Part shown: one piece after another, positions 1 through 8,182 of the stretch
Layout: each line of letters starts with the position of its first letter
How positions within the stretch are numbered: position 1 is the stretch's first letter
Source of the DNA: an uncultured Pelagibacteraceae bacterium
GTDB lineage: Bacteria > Pseudomonadota > Alphaproteobacteria > Pelagibacterales > Pelagibacteraceae
Length of the DNA stretch: 63,213 nt
Reading direction: 5' to 3'
Assembly: GCA_902533075.1 (NCBI GenBank)
Contig: CACAKN010000005.1
Location: 1-63,213 of the forward strand
Notes under the pieces: generated by a model
What the model saw: only the letters and a program-made list of their open reading frames with translations
Database searches by the model: none
Told to the model about the DNA's origin: nothing
Translations under genes and position numbers: made by a program

Positions 1-1
1 T

Positions 2-916
2 TTTGAAATTAATAGAGAAGCAGGACTTGATGCAGTCCATGTAACTATTGTTTATCATGAAGATTTTGATGAATTTTTGAATGAAATTAAAAAATGGGAA
101 AAATTATTCAAAGATAATTCAGACTTAATTTTCTTAGGTAAAAATTTTACTGATATAGAAAAAGCAAATAAAGAAAAAAAAACTGCAATTTTTTTTGGAT
201 TCCAAAATTGCTCTCCAATAGAAGATGATATTAATTTAGTTGAAAAAGTCCATGAATTAGGATGTCGGTTTATGCAACTTACTTACAATAATCAATCTTT
301 ATTAGCAACGGGTTGTTACGAAAAAATTGACAGTGGAGTAACAAACTTTGGAAGAGAAGTTATAAGAGAAATGAATAGGGTTGGAGTAGTTATTGATATG
401 TCACATTCTGCAGAAAAAAGTACTTTTGATGCAATAGAAATAAGTGAAAAACCAATTACAATAACTCATGCGAATCCGGAGTTTTGGCATGCCGCTAAAA
501 GAAATAAATCCTCAGACTTATTAAAAGTTTTAAGTGATAGTGGAGGGATACTCGGATTGTCACTTTATCCTCATCATCTTAAACATAATACAAAATGTAC
601 ACTAGAAAGTTTCTGTGAAATGGTTGCTAAGACTGCAGAAATAATGAGTGTTAAAAGTATTGGAATTGGTTCAGATCTTTGTTTAAATCAACCTGATGAA
701 GTTGTTGAGTGGATGAGAAACGGGACCTGGTCTAAGAAAAAAAACTTTGGTGAAGGATCTAAAAGTAAACCTGGTTTTCCAAAACAGCCAAATTGGTTTG
801 AAGATGCTAGAGGCTTCCTTAATTTGGAAAAAGGACTTAAAAAAGTTGGTTTTTCTGATACTGAGACTAATGGGATACTTGGTAATAATTGGTATAATTT
901 TTATAAAACAATTTAG
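2..916 (+). CDS. Membrane-dipeptidase (peptidase M19) family protein, 5'-truncated by window edge
   Basis: The reading frame is open from base 2, so the start lies outside the window; 304 residues are visible. It matches the C-terminal two thirds of renal-dipeptidase-like TIM-barrel metallohydrolases, which cut dipeptides or related amide bonds with a two-zinc centre. The two barrel histidines are visible in VIDMSHS and ITHANP, and a GIGSDLC stretch sits where the family has a GSDFDG-like motif. Where classical M19 enzymes carry the bridging glutamate (IEGG-like), this protein reads FGFQN, so the metal site may differ. It lies two bases before the next gene, so they probably share an operon. 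Fold confident; substrate unknown. Confidence 0.85.
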   Translation, partial: FEINREAGLDAVHVTIVYHEDFDEFLNEIKKWEKLFKDNSDLIFLGKNFTDIEKANKEKKTAIFFGFQNCSPIEDDINLVEKVHELGCRFMQLTYNNQSLLATGCYEKIDSGVTNFGREVIREMNRVGVVIDMSHSAEKSTFDAIEISEKPITITHANPEFWHAAKRNKSSDLLKVLSDSGGILGLSLYPHHLKHNTKCTLESFCEMVAKTAEIMSVKSIGIGSDLCLNQPDEVVEWMRNGTWSKKKNFGEGSKSKPGFPKQPNWFEDARGFLNLEKGLKKVGFSDTETNGILGNNWYNFYKTI

Positions 917-918
917 AC

Positions 919-2580
919 ATGAATGTAGAATTGCGTAATCCAAATACAATTATGAAGCTATCAAGACTTGGATCTTTCCACCAATCTAAATTATCTTTCT
1001 TAAGAAGTTTTTTAAATGAATTTAAAGACTGGGATTACAAAAGAGACTTATTTGATTTAAATAAAAAAGGTTTTGGAATAGCAGTTTACTCATTTAAAAA
1101 AAAGGACAGAGTTTACTCACTGGTTTGTTTTGCAAACAAAATAGATGATGGCGACAGATCAGATAGAGTTATCGCTACTAAATGGGATGCTGCTTTCACT
1201 TTACATGATGGAGTTCCTAGTAAAAATGATATTGAAAGATTAAAAAGTCAAGTTCCTCAACAAGAAGTTGGTAGGTTAACGTATAAAGAACTTACTTTAT
1301 CCAGAGCAAATAAGTCAGTAAGAGTATTTAACCATGTTGTTGAGAGATTAAGTAACGGATCTCAACCAGATTTAGACTTATTAAATAAAGTTGGATATTT
1401 ATACAGAACTACAGCGGTATATGGTTCAGGAAAATTTGGTTTAGCTGACCGTTTTAGAATAAAAAATAGGGAAGAAATAAATGGACCATTCAGACTTGAA
1501 ATGATGTTAGTTTATTTAGTAAGACAATTTACTTTTGATCAAGTAAATCATGTTGCTCAGTTTAAAAATCCAAAAAAAGCAGTGAAATTAGATCCTAAAA
1601 TTTGTAAAAATCTTGGAATTGGTAATTCAACTGGTTTAGGTATGGCTCCATTTATAGTAAACCATCCTACTTTATTAAATAATTGGATTCTTTGTCGTGA
1701 GATTGCATTAAAAAAGATAAGAGAAATTAAACGAGTGCAAAATAAAGACAGCAGATTATTTATAAACTGTGTAAGAAACTCAATTAAAAATATTACTAGC
1801 TGGAATACTGTTAACAAATATCAACAACAAAAAATTAAATTTTTGCTTAATGATGTTAAAAAATTTTTAAAATTTGTGGAGAATAATTTTAATTTTGAAA
1901 AGGATTATCCATTTAACAAAATTTACTTATGGTTAGAGAAAGAAGTATGTGAAGAGTGCATTGAATATATCGTTTCAATTATGATGGAGCCATTCAGTGA
2001 AATAATAGACCCATTGATAAAAGAAATGAGTTCCGATGAAGATAAATATTTTAATATACCTACTGAAAGAACAATTAAAGAGTTAAAAGAAATCATTGAA
2101 AAAAAATATCCTAATATTTTGTCCATTAACTTTGAAAAAGAGGAAAACTTCAGAAAGTTTTGGTTTATTTCAAAAAATAAAGAAGAACCTAGACTTGCAG
2201 ATCGTTTCAAAGAACTAGGATCAGAACTTGAGCAACCCCTTGCAATTGCAAGAGATATAAAAAAATTATATGAGAGATTAAAATTTTTTAAAGATGATTT
2301 AACAATAGATAAATTTTTAATCGAAAATTCAGATTTAAGACATGTAGTGCGAAGAGCATTTATAATCGAAAAATTTCCATATTCAGAAATACAAGATAAT
2401 ACTATAAGCGAAAATACTGTTCCTATTGATATGCTAAGGTTAAAACTTTCTTTTTTTGGGGCTTTAAAATTTGATCCAAGATCAGATAAATGGCTGCGAA
2501 TATGTATGTTTCAGGGCGCACCGCTACCTTATGAGTTAAAAAATTATGACGAACAATGGGTTTATAATTCTTATTCTTAA
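919..2580 (+). CDS. Conserved protein of unknown function (553 aa)
   Basis: I do not recognise a named domain. The protein is long, soluble, without signal peptide or membrane segment, and rich in charged residues. The N-terminal half looks the most constrained, with stretches such as RVIATKWDAAFTLHDGVP (about residues 80-97), VGYLYRTTAVYGSGKFGLADR (about 152-172) and a GIGNSTGLGMAPFIVNHP block (about 230-247), which read like an enzyme core. It sits two bases after the M19-like gene and three bases before the DUF3726 gene, implying one transcript and a shared pathway. My impression is that this gene and the DUF3726 partner travel together in other Proteobacteria, but that is recollection and was not checked. 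Confidence 0.8.
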   Translation: MNVELRNPNTIMKLSRLGSFHQSKLSFLRSFLNEFKDWDYKRDLFDLNKKGFGIAVYSFKKKDRVYSLVCFANKIDDGDRSDRVIATKWDAAFTLHDGVPSKNDIERLKSQVPQQEVGRLTYKELTLSRANKSVRVFNHVVERLSNGSQPDLDLLNKVGYLYRTTAVYGSGKFGLADRFRIKNREEINGPFRLEMMLVYLVRQFTFDQVNHVAQFKNPKKAVKLDPKICKNLGIGNSTGLGMAPFIVNHPTLLNNWILCREIALKKIREIKRVQNKDSRLFINCVRNSIKNITSWNTVNKYQQQKIKFLLNDVKKFLKFVENNFNFEKDYPFNKIYLWLEKEVCEECIEYIVSIMMEPFSEIIDPLIKEMSSDEDKYFNIPTERTIKELKEIIEKKYPNILSINFEKEENFRKFWFISKNKEEPRLADRFKELGSELEQPLAIARDIKKLYERLKFFKDDLTIDKFLIENSDLRHVVRRAFIIEKFPYSEIQDNTISENTVPIDMLRLKLSFFGALKFDPRSDKWLRICMFQGAPLPYELKNYDEQWVYNSYS

Positions 2581-2583
2581 GTT

Positions 2584-3192
2584 ATGAAATCTTTAAGTGA
2601 AATTGAAACAACTTCTAAAAGAGCAAGTAAAGCTGCAGGATTTTCGTGGGGAGTAGCTGAAGAAATCGGAAAATGTATAAGGCTGTTAGAACTTTTTGGT
2701 TTACCAGGAATTAAAAATTTAAATAAATTTTATAAAGATAAAGATCAAAAAAGTTTAGAAAATATAAATTCAATCAGAAAAAATAATAAATCTACCAAAC
2801 TTTTTTGCCCAGTAAATTTAGGAGTAAGTTTTCTAGATCAGGTAAAGAGTCTTGAATCACTTAAAAAGATAACATTTAGTGGAATAGCCTATCCTCTTCT
2901 GTTAATACCGTTCTTGAGTAGAAGTTCAGAAATAATTGGAAAAAAAATTTTTTTTGAGTTTGATGAAATAAATTTTTTATTAAATTTTAATGTAAATATT
3001 TCAACTAATTATCTTAAACATAACTTTCCTAATAACACAAAAAAAGGAGTGATTAGTTTTGTGGAAAATAAGGACACTTTCTCAGATACTGATTGGAAAA
3101 ACTTGTACAAATTATCTGAAAACACATTTGTTGAAGAAACTGATAGCTTAATGAAGGGTGCAGCTGGTGCTGGTTTAACCGATAATGATTGA
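2584..3192 (+). CDS. DUF3726 family protein
   Basis: The start MKSLSEIETTSKRASKAAGF followed by SWGVAEEIGKCIRLLELFG is the typical beginning of DUF3726 proteins, which have no known function and are about this length (202 aa). The far C-terminus, SLMKGAAGAGLTDND, is glycine/alanine-rich and also family-like. No signal peptide or membrane helix is seen. The gene starts three bases after the 553-aa gene and its TGA stop overlaps the start of a tiny zinc-ribbon gene by eight bases, so the set is almost certainly co-transcribed and probably translationally coupled. Confidence 0.8.
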   Translation: MKSLSEIETTSKRASKAAGFSWGVAEEIGKCIRLLELFGLPGIKNLNKFYKDKDQKSLENINSIRKNNKSTKLFCPVNLGVSFLDQVKSLESLKKITFSGIAYPLLLIPFLSRSSEIIGKKIFFEFDEINFLLNFNVNISTNYLKHNFPNNTKKGVISFVENKDTFSDTDWKNLYKLSENTFVEETDSLMKGAAGAGLTDND

Positions 3193-3346
3193 AGATAAAA
3201 ATTTAGAAGAAAAAACTTTAAAAGATTTAGACAATATATGTGATGAGTGTAGAGAAAAAGATGAGAGTGTATCTCAAAATTTAATACTTACTGGTTTTAA
3301 AATTTGTAAATCTTGCAGAGTATCTAAAACTATTTTTCCAATTTAA
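3185..3346 (+). CDS. Tiny zinc-ribbon-like protein (53 aa)
   Basis: An ATG at 3185 inside the end of the DUF3726 gene opens a 53-codon frame ending in TAA at 3344-3346. It begins MIEDKNLEEKTLKDLDNICD and carries two CxxC pairs, CDEC at about residues 19-22 and CKSC at about 41-44, spaced as in a small zinc ribbon. The overlap with the upstream stop points to translational coupling. Its stop overlaps the stop of the convergent membrane-protein gene. It may be a small metal-binding partner of the DUF3726 protein; that role is inference. Confidence 0.6.
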   Translation: MIEDKNLEEKTLKDLDNICDECREKDESVSQNLILTGFKICKSCRVSKTIFPI

Positions 3347-3885
3347 ATATTATTAACAGGCAAAACATTCATCCTACTCATTACAAAAGAAATTGATAAA
3401 AATACAATTATTAGAAAAGATAAAAATACAATACCAAATGATTTAAAGTTTGATTTAAGATTTAAAACTTGTTTGGTTGAAATTATTAGCGCCGCAAAAA
3501 TCCAAAATTGTGTTAAAAAAATTATCGGAATCATTAAATCTGGCGTAACGGCAAAAAATCTTAGTAAACCAGGAGCATGAGCAAATCCAACAGCAGTCAA
3601 AACTTTTTTAAAAGGTATTTTTGTTTGTTTATCTGGAAATAATTTTACTCCAATAACAAATATTAGTATTGCCCACACGAACCAAGTCAATATAGCTGTT
3701 AAACCAGACATTGCTATTGCTGTTTTTATAATTGTATTGGCAGCAACTGCACCTGCTATACCATCTAAAATCATGATAAGACCTGCAAAATAAATTGAGG
3801 CTTCACCAAAATTTCTGTTATCACTATATAGGGATTTGTCTAACTTAATAGATTTAAAAATTATATTGAGAAATTCACCAAACAT
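3343..3885 (-). CDS. Yip1-like multispanning membrane protein
   Basis: A 180-aa protein with about five hydrophobic segments after a short cytoplasmic start (MFGEFLNIIFKSIKLDKSLY). The organisation and the conserved middle (AILIFVIGVKLFP, then KVLTAVGFAHAPGLLRFF) fit Yip1-domain-like bacterial membrane proteins of unknown function. The stop codon overlaps the stop of the convergent zinc-ribbon gene within a TTAA palindrome at 3343-3346. The downstream neighbour on the same strand is more than 150 bases away, so this is likely a single-gene unit. Confidence 0.65.
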   Translation of the reverse strand: MFGEFLNIIFKSIKLDKSLYSDNRNFGEASIYFAGLIMILDGIAGAVAANTIIKTAIAMSGLTAILTWFVWAILIFVIGVKLFPDKQTKIPFKKVLTAVGFAHAPGLLRFFAVTPDLMIPIIFLTQFWIFAALIISTKQVLNLKSNFKSFGIVFLSFLIIVFLSISFVMSRMNVLPVNNI

Positions 3886-4000
3886 TCAATTTTTTTTTAT
3901 TTTTTTGATCTTTATAAGAAATAAATAATGGAAATTATATTAATGCAATAGTTATTATAATGCAAATCGCAATTAAAAAAGCATTAGACATTTGAGATTA

Positions 4001-4027
4001 AAAGGGGAGTAAAATTAACTCCCCTTT
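4001..4027 (-). terminator. Rho-independent terminator after the GcvT-like gene
   Basis: A perfect 10-bp stem (AAAGGGGAGT with ACTCCCCTTT) closes a 7-base loop. Read on the minus strand it begins ten bases after the stop codon of the GcvT-like gene and runs into CCCCTTTTAATCT. The rest of the gap 3886-4000 is AT-rich, with no further structure beyond a possible 18-codon hydrophobic ORF at 3935-3991. Confidence 0.8.
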
Positions 4028-4036
4028 AAAATAAGA

Positions 4037-5395
4037 TTAACCTTTAACTACTTCTCTTGTGTTAGCATTGAAAGATTCTTTAAAAGGAATATCAACGATC
4101 ACTGCTTCTACAGGTTTACCTGGTGTATCTGAGTATTTTTCTGGTAAATGAACTTTAAACTTAGTTCCAACTTTATTTTTTGGAAATCCATTAGGGTTTA
4201 AAGTTCCATCAAAAGGCACATATCCCATTGCAATATTGGTTTTTTTTTCTGGATGCCACCATGGTGAAGTAATAAATCCAACCGGATCTCCACCACTTTC
4301 TGGTGATACTAACCAAAAGTCAGGCGCATAATCGTCAATAGGCTTACCACCAAGTTCCATTCCAACTAATTGAAGTTTATATGGTTTTTTTCCAGCTTTT
4401 ATATCTGCTCCCATTTTCTCTAAAGCAGCCTTACCCACGTAATCTGTTTTTTTATTCCATTCGCCTTTTCCAGATAAAGAAACTTGATAACCTAAATTAC
4501 ATTGATAAGGATTATGTTGTTGATCCATATCCTGTCCCCAAGAAAGAATTCCTGCTTGAATTCTTCTGTGATGTGCAGGCGCTATCACCATTAAGTTATG
4601 TTTTTTCCCTGCAGCTAAAACAGCATTCCACATATCATCTGCATATAATGTTGCATCTCTTAAATAAATTTCATAGCCAGCCTCACCTGAAAAACCTGAT
4701 TGAGAAATAACACAACTTCTTCCTGCAACTTTAACTTCAGCCAAACCATAGAATGGCATATTTTCTAAGTCGACTTGATCACCAAGTAAATCTTTCATTA
4801 AAGCTTTAGATTTAGGTCCTTGGATTTGAACTGGACAAGCGTCAATTTCTTCAACAGTACAATTAAATCGTTCATCTGCATTTACTCCTTGAAGATACAT
4901 TCCAATATCTGAGTCTGACAATGAAAACCAAAACTCATCCTTTGATATTCTTAAAAGAATAGGATCATTTAAAACTCCACCATAAGCATTACATAAAATT
5001 ACATATCTTGCTCTCATAGGTGAAATTTTTGTTGCATCTCTTGTAATTACATAATCAACAAATTTTTCTGCGTCAGGACCTTTAACTTGAATTTGTCTTT
5101 CAACAGCAACATTCCACATAGTGACATGATTTACAATTGCATCATATTCAACCATAGCACCACCATCTTCTGGCTTAACATAACCCCTTGGATGATAAAT
5201 ACGGTTATAAACAGTTGCTCTCCAACAACCTGCTTGCATTGATAAATGCCAATAAGGCGATTTTCTCACTCTTGTTGAAATTAACATTTCAACTTTAGTT
5301 GGTCCACTTTGTCTTAAATTGTATGGTACTTTTCGATCTGACTGATCAACTGAAGTAACATGTTTTAGCTTAGTATAGTCAAATTCTTTAGACAT
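4037..5395 (-). CDS. GcvT-like tetrahydrofolate-dependent methyltransferase/demethylase
   Basis: A 452-aa protein of the aminomethyltransferase (GcvT/DmdA/LigM) superfamily: N-terminal folate-binding region (about 60-300, with FSGEAGYEIYL near 220) and a C-terminal barrel (about 340-440, GFITSPWWHPEKKTNIAMGYVP). It is longer than true GcvT or DmdA (about 370 aa) and closer in length to LigM/DesA O-demethylases. The family moves a methyl group from a substrate to THF. I chose the second ATG (5395) because GAAGGAG sits seven bases before it, while the first ATG at 5401 is jammed against the SD. It overlaps the MetF-like gene by eight bases, which suggests a methyl-THF-producing pair. The methyl donor is unknown. 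Confidence 0.8.
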   Translation of the reverse strand: MSKEFDYTKLKHVTSVDQSDRKVPYNLRQSGPTKVEMLISTRVRKSPYWHLSMQAGCWRATVYNRIYHPRGYVKPEDGGAMVEYDAIVNHVTMWNVAVERQIQVKGPDAEKFVDYVITRDATKISPMRARYVILCNAYGGVLNDPILLRISKDEFWFSLSDSDIGMYLQGVNADERFNCTVEEIDACPVQIQGPKSKALMKDLLGDQVDLENMPFYGLAEVKVAGRSCVISQSGFSGEAGYEIYLRDATLYADDMWNAVLAAGKKHNLMVIAPAHHRRIQAGILSWGQDMDQQHNPYQCNLGYQVSLSGKGEWNKKTDYVGKAALEKMGADIKAGKKPYKLQLVGMELGGKPIDDYAPDFWLVSPESGGDPVGFITSPWWHPEKKTNIAMGYVPFDGTLNPNGFPKNKVGTKFKVHLPEKYSDTPGKPVEAVIVDIPFKESFNANTREVVKG

Positions 5396-6161
5396 AACCA
5401 TTCTCCTTCAACCACTTGTTAGTTTCCTTCAAGCCGCCGAATGTATAAATGTGGAAGAAATCAGTATGCGATTTAACTTTCCCAATTAAGTCATTAGGGT
5501 CTTTAGGTTTTAATAAATCTAACGCCTTAGTAAAATTAGATTTAAGAAAATTTAAGGAATTTTTTGCTCCAACAATATTAGCAAATTTAATTAAGCTTGA
5601 TATTTTAAGAGGCCCAGTAATTCCCACATGCACTGGCACGCTTTGTTTAGAAATAAAATCTACAATTGGCTGAGAATCCAATAACCATTGGGTTACAATA
5701 TAATCAGCATAAGGCTTTTTATCTTTCATAGCTTTTTCTAAATCTGAGTCGGATATATCAGGACTCCCCTCTGGGTGTCCAGCAATTCCTATTGTCATCT
5801 TCTCAAAATAACCCGTCTCTAAAAGTTGAATTGAGCTATCAAATTTTCCAACCGGTTCTTGGCCACCACCAATTATTAAAACTTGTTTTACCCCTCCATC
5901 TTTACATTTAGAAACATAATCTTTTAGCTCTTTTTCATTTCGCATTGACCTAGCGGGAAAATGAGGAACTGGATTAAATCCTTTTTTGACCAACTCAACT
6001 GCTTGTTGAGCAGTATCTTTGTAATCACCACCAGGAAGCATTGTGATGTAAATATCACTTACTTGTGGCAATGTATTTAGATCAGTCTGAGGACTAATTT
6101 CTAAAGAAAATTTCATTATTTGATCATTATCTTTTTTAAAAAACCTGTCAAAGAAATTCAT
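5388..6161 (-). CDS. Methylenetetrahydrofolate reductase family protein (MetF-like)
   Basis: A 257-aa TIM-barrel flavoprotein of the MTHFR family. Visible features are the early FSLEISPQ strand (about 18-25), VPHFPARSM (about 69-77), VLIIGGG (about 94-100) and GIAGHPEGSP (about 126-135), all typical of MetF. It interconverts methylene-THF and methyl-THF. It is somewhat shorter than usual (about 290 aa). The start is uncertain: an internal ATG at 6116 (MKFSLEISPQ) is possible and neither has a clear SD. Its end overlaps the GcvT-like gene, so methyl-THF made there could be oxidised here. It is divergent from metK. Confidence 0.85.
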   Translation of the reverse strand: MNFFDRFFKKDNDQIMKFSLEISPQTDLNTLPQVSDIYITMLPGGDYKDTAQQAVELVKKGFNPVPHFPARSMRNEKELKDYVSKCKDGGVKQVLIIGGGQEPVGKFDSSIQLLETGYFEKMTIGIAGHPEGSPDISDSDLEKAMKDKKPYADYIVTQWLLDSQPIVDFISKQSVPVHVGITGPLKISSLIKFANIVGAKNSLNFLKSNFTKALDLLKPKDPNDLIGKVKSHTDFFHIYTFGGLKETNKWLKENGYV

Positions 6162-6219
6162 TTCTAGCTGTGGCGAAATTTGTTGCCAAAAAATATGCTC
6201 ATGATAAAGGATTGTTTAG
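6162..6219 (+). promoter_or_regulatory. Short divergent leader between MetF-like gene and metK
   Basis: Only 58 bases separate the two divergent start codons, so both promoters must overlap or lie in the opposite gene. The metK leader has a small hairpin (TGGC, ten-base loop, GCCA, about 6170-6187) followed by CATGATAAAGGATTG, where AAGGA serves as SD. The ATGATAAAGG tract vaguely recalls the core of SAM-II/SAM-V type aptamers, but I could not build a convincing pseudoknot, so no riboswitch is claimed. Confidence 0.3.
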
Positions 6220-7383
6220 ATGAAAAAAAACTATCTATTTACCAGTGAGTCCGTTTCTGAGGGACATCCAGACAAAGTTTCTGATAGAATTTCTGATATG
6301 ATTGTAGACACTTATTTAGGTGGTGAACCTCAATCAAGAGTAGCATGCGAAACTTTAACCACTACAAACAAAGTTGTTTTAGCTGGTGAAGTAAGGGGAC
6401 CAAAATTTGAAAAAGATGAATTAATTTCAAAAGTAAGAGATTGTATTAAAGATATAGGATATGACCAAGAAGGTTTTACTTGGAAAGAAGCAACAAAAAT
6501 AGAATGTCATCTCCATTCACAATCTGCTGATATTGCAATGGGTGTTGATGCTTCAGGCAATAAAGATGAAGGAGCAGGTGACCAAGGTATTATGTTTGGA
6601 TATGCTTGCGATGAAACTGATGAACTTATGCCAGCACCAATTCATTATTCACATAAAATTTTAAGATTAATGGCTTCAGATAGAAAATCTGGAAAACTAA
6701 AAGGAATTGAACCAGATTCAAAAAGCCAAATTACAGTTGGATATGTTGATGGAAAACCTTCAAATGTTAAATCAGTAGTTATATCAACTCAACATTCTGC
6801 TGATCTGAGTCAATCTCAAGTAAGAGATTTAGTAAAACCATACATAGAAAAATCTATACCAAAAAACTTATTATCAAGTTTAAACGAGGACGAAATTTAT
6901 ATTAATCCAACTGGAAATTTTGTTATAGGTGGACCTGATGGTGACACAGGTTTGACTGGTAGAAAAATAATAGTAGACACTTATGGTGGTGCAGCCCCAC
7001 ACGGTGGAGGAGCTTTTTCAGGCAAAGATCCAACTAAGGTTGATAGATCTGCAGCATATGCATCAAGATACTTGGCAAAAAATATTGTAGCATCAAAAAT
7101 TTCTAATAAATGTCTAATTCAACTTGCATATGCAATTGGTGTATCAAAACCTTTGTCTATATATGTGGACCTTTTTGATAATAATGAAGAAAAAAACAAA
7201 CACGTAGAAAAATTAATTTCAGAAAATTTTGATTTAAGTCCGAGGGGGATACGTGAGATGTTAGGGTTAAATAAACCAATATATGAAAAAACAGCAGCTT
7301 ATGGTCACTTTGGCAGAAATGCTGAACAAGATGGATCATTCTCATGGGAGAAAGCTGACAAAGTCAATATTTTTAAAAAGTAA
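6220..7383 (+). CDS. metK: S-adenosylmethionine synthetase
   Basis: Full-length 387-aa MetK. It makes S-adenosylmethionine from methionine and ATP in the cytoplasm. Signature pieces are the N-terminal [20 protein letters not shown] (about 5-24), [12 protein letters not shown] (about 117-128), the [21 protein letters not shown] block (about 237-257) and [19 protein letters not shown] (about 262-280). The AAGGA SD lies about nine bases before the ATG. The next gene starts 12 bases downstream and may share the transcript. Confidence 0.98.
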   Translation: MKKNYLFTSESVSEGHPDKVSDRISDMIVDTYLGGEPQSRVACETLTTTNKVVLAGEVRGPKFEKDELISKVRDCIKDIGYDQEGFTWKEATKIECHLHSQSADIAMGVDASGNKDEGAGDQGIMFGYACDETDELMPAPIHYSHKILRLMASDRKSGKLKGIEPDSKSQITVGYVDGKPSNVKSVVISTQHSADLSQSQVRDLVKPYIEKSIPKNLLSSLNEDEIYINPTGNFVIGGPDGDTGLTGRKIIVDTYGGAAPHGGGAFSGKDPTKVDRSAAYASRYLAKNIVASKISNKCLIQLAYAIGVSKPLSIYVDLFDNNEEKNKHVEKLISENFDLSPRGIREMLGLNKPIYEKTAAYGHFGRNAEQDGSFSWEKADKVNIFKK

Positions 7384-7394
7384 TATTAATTTAA

Positions 7395-7802
7395 ATGAAA
7401 ATAATTCTTGTAATGGGTTTGCCGGGTGCAGGCAAAACAACTTTAGCTAACGAGTTAGGACCATCACTTAATGCTAAAAGATTAAATGCTGATGAAGTGA
7501 GAAAAAAAGCTAATGATTGGGATTTTTCTGAGGAAGGAAGAAAAAGACAAGCAAAAAGAATGGCAAGTTTAGCTTTAAAGCTTAAAGAGGAAGGAAACTA
7601 TGTAGTAGCTGATTTTATATGCCCAACCCCTGAGGCTCGAAGTTTATTTCCTGCAGATATTATTATTTGGGTAGACACTATTAAAGAGGGAAGATTTAAC
7701 GATACTAATAAGATGTTTGTAAAACCAGATAAGTATGACTTTCATGTTACTACACAAGATGCTAAAAATTGGGCACCAAAAATATTAAAGGAGATAAAAT
7801 AA
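7395..7802 (+). CDS. APS-kinase-like P-loop nucleotide kinase
   Basis: A 135-aa single-domain P-loop protein with Walker A GLPGAGKTT at residues 8-16, then LNADEVRKKANDWDFSEEGR (about 31-50) and ADFICPTPEAR (about 73-83), which correspond to the LDGDNVR and FISP segments of CysC. It is shorter than true APS kinase (about 180-200 aa). Its stop shares a base with the start of a nucleotidyltransferase gene, mirroring the CysN/CysC or PAPS-synthase pairing in miniature. SAR11 is known to lack assimilatory sulfate reduction, so another phosphoryl acceptor is plausible. Function beyond kinase fold is inferred. Confidence 0.75.
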   Translation: MKIILVMGLPGAGKTTLANELGPSLNAKRLNADEVRKKANDWDFSEEGRKRQAKRMASLALKLKEEGNYVVADFICPTPEARSLFPADIIIWVDTIKEGRFNDTNKMFVKPDKYDFHVTTQDAKNWAPKILKEIK

Positions 7803-8176
7803 TGGCTTATAAATGGGATAATAAAAAACCTACTGCACAAATGCTAGGAAGATGGCAACCATTTCACGATGGCCATTATACGCTGTTTAAAGAAATCATC
7901 AAAAAAACTGGACAAGTTTGTATTCAAATTAGAGATGTTCAGGGAGTTGATGATAATCCCTTTGATTTTGAGACAGTAAAAAAGAATATTGAAGAAAGAC
8001 TTAATCCAGAATTTGAGGGACATTTTAAAATTATGTTAGTCCCTAATATAACAAATATTTGTTATGGTAGAGGAGTTGGTTATAAAATTGAGGAAATAGA
8101 GCTACCAAAAGAAATTCAAGAAATCTCTGCTACTAAGATTAGAGCAAAAATGAGAGAAGAGGGGAAATTAAAATAA
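7802..8176 (+). CDS. HxGH-type nucleotidyltransferase (ATP-sulfurylase/cytidylyltransferase-like)
   Basis: A 124-aa protein with the nucleotidyltransferase signature MLGRWQPFHDGHYTLFKEII (HDGH at about 22-25) and a C-terminal ISATKIRAKMREEGK, the ISxTxxR nucleotide-binding motif. The start at 7802 is chosen because the upstream kinase ends in TAATG at this point with an AAAGGAG SD before it; a start at 7769 would lie inside the kinase gene. It may activate a small substrate with AMP or CMP that the kinase next door phosphorylates. Substrate unknown. Confidence 0.75.
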   Translation: MAYKWDNKKPTAQMLGRWQPFHDGHYTLFKEIIKKTGQVCIQIRDVQGVDDNPFDFETVKKNIEERLNPEFEGHFKIMLVPNITNICYGRGVGYKIEEIELPKEIQEISATKIRAKMREEGKLK

Positions 8177-8182
8177 TCCTTA

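Noticed and set aside
1557..2210. Two minus-strand ORFs of 86 and 95 codons opposite the 553-aa gene
   Set aside because: Antisense shadows rich in Phe/Leu/Ser, as expected from complementing Lys/Glu-rich coding sequence.
4381..4710. Plus-strand ORF of 109 codons opposite the GcvT-like gene
   Set aside because: Shadow of a well-supported gene on the other strand; composition is low-complexity with no SD or family resemblance.
4037..5395. DMSP demethylase DmdA
   Set aside because: The protein is about 80 residues longer than DmdA and has a different N-terminus and partner gene; only superfamily membership is safe.
6162..6219. Definite SAM riboswitch before metK
   Set aside because: Only a short hairpin and a partial motif are visible; no convincing pseudoknot pairing was found by eye.
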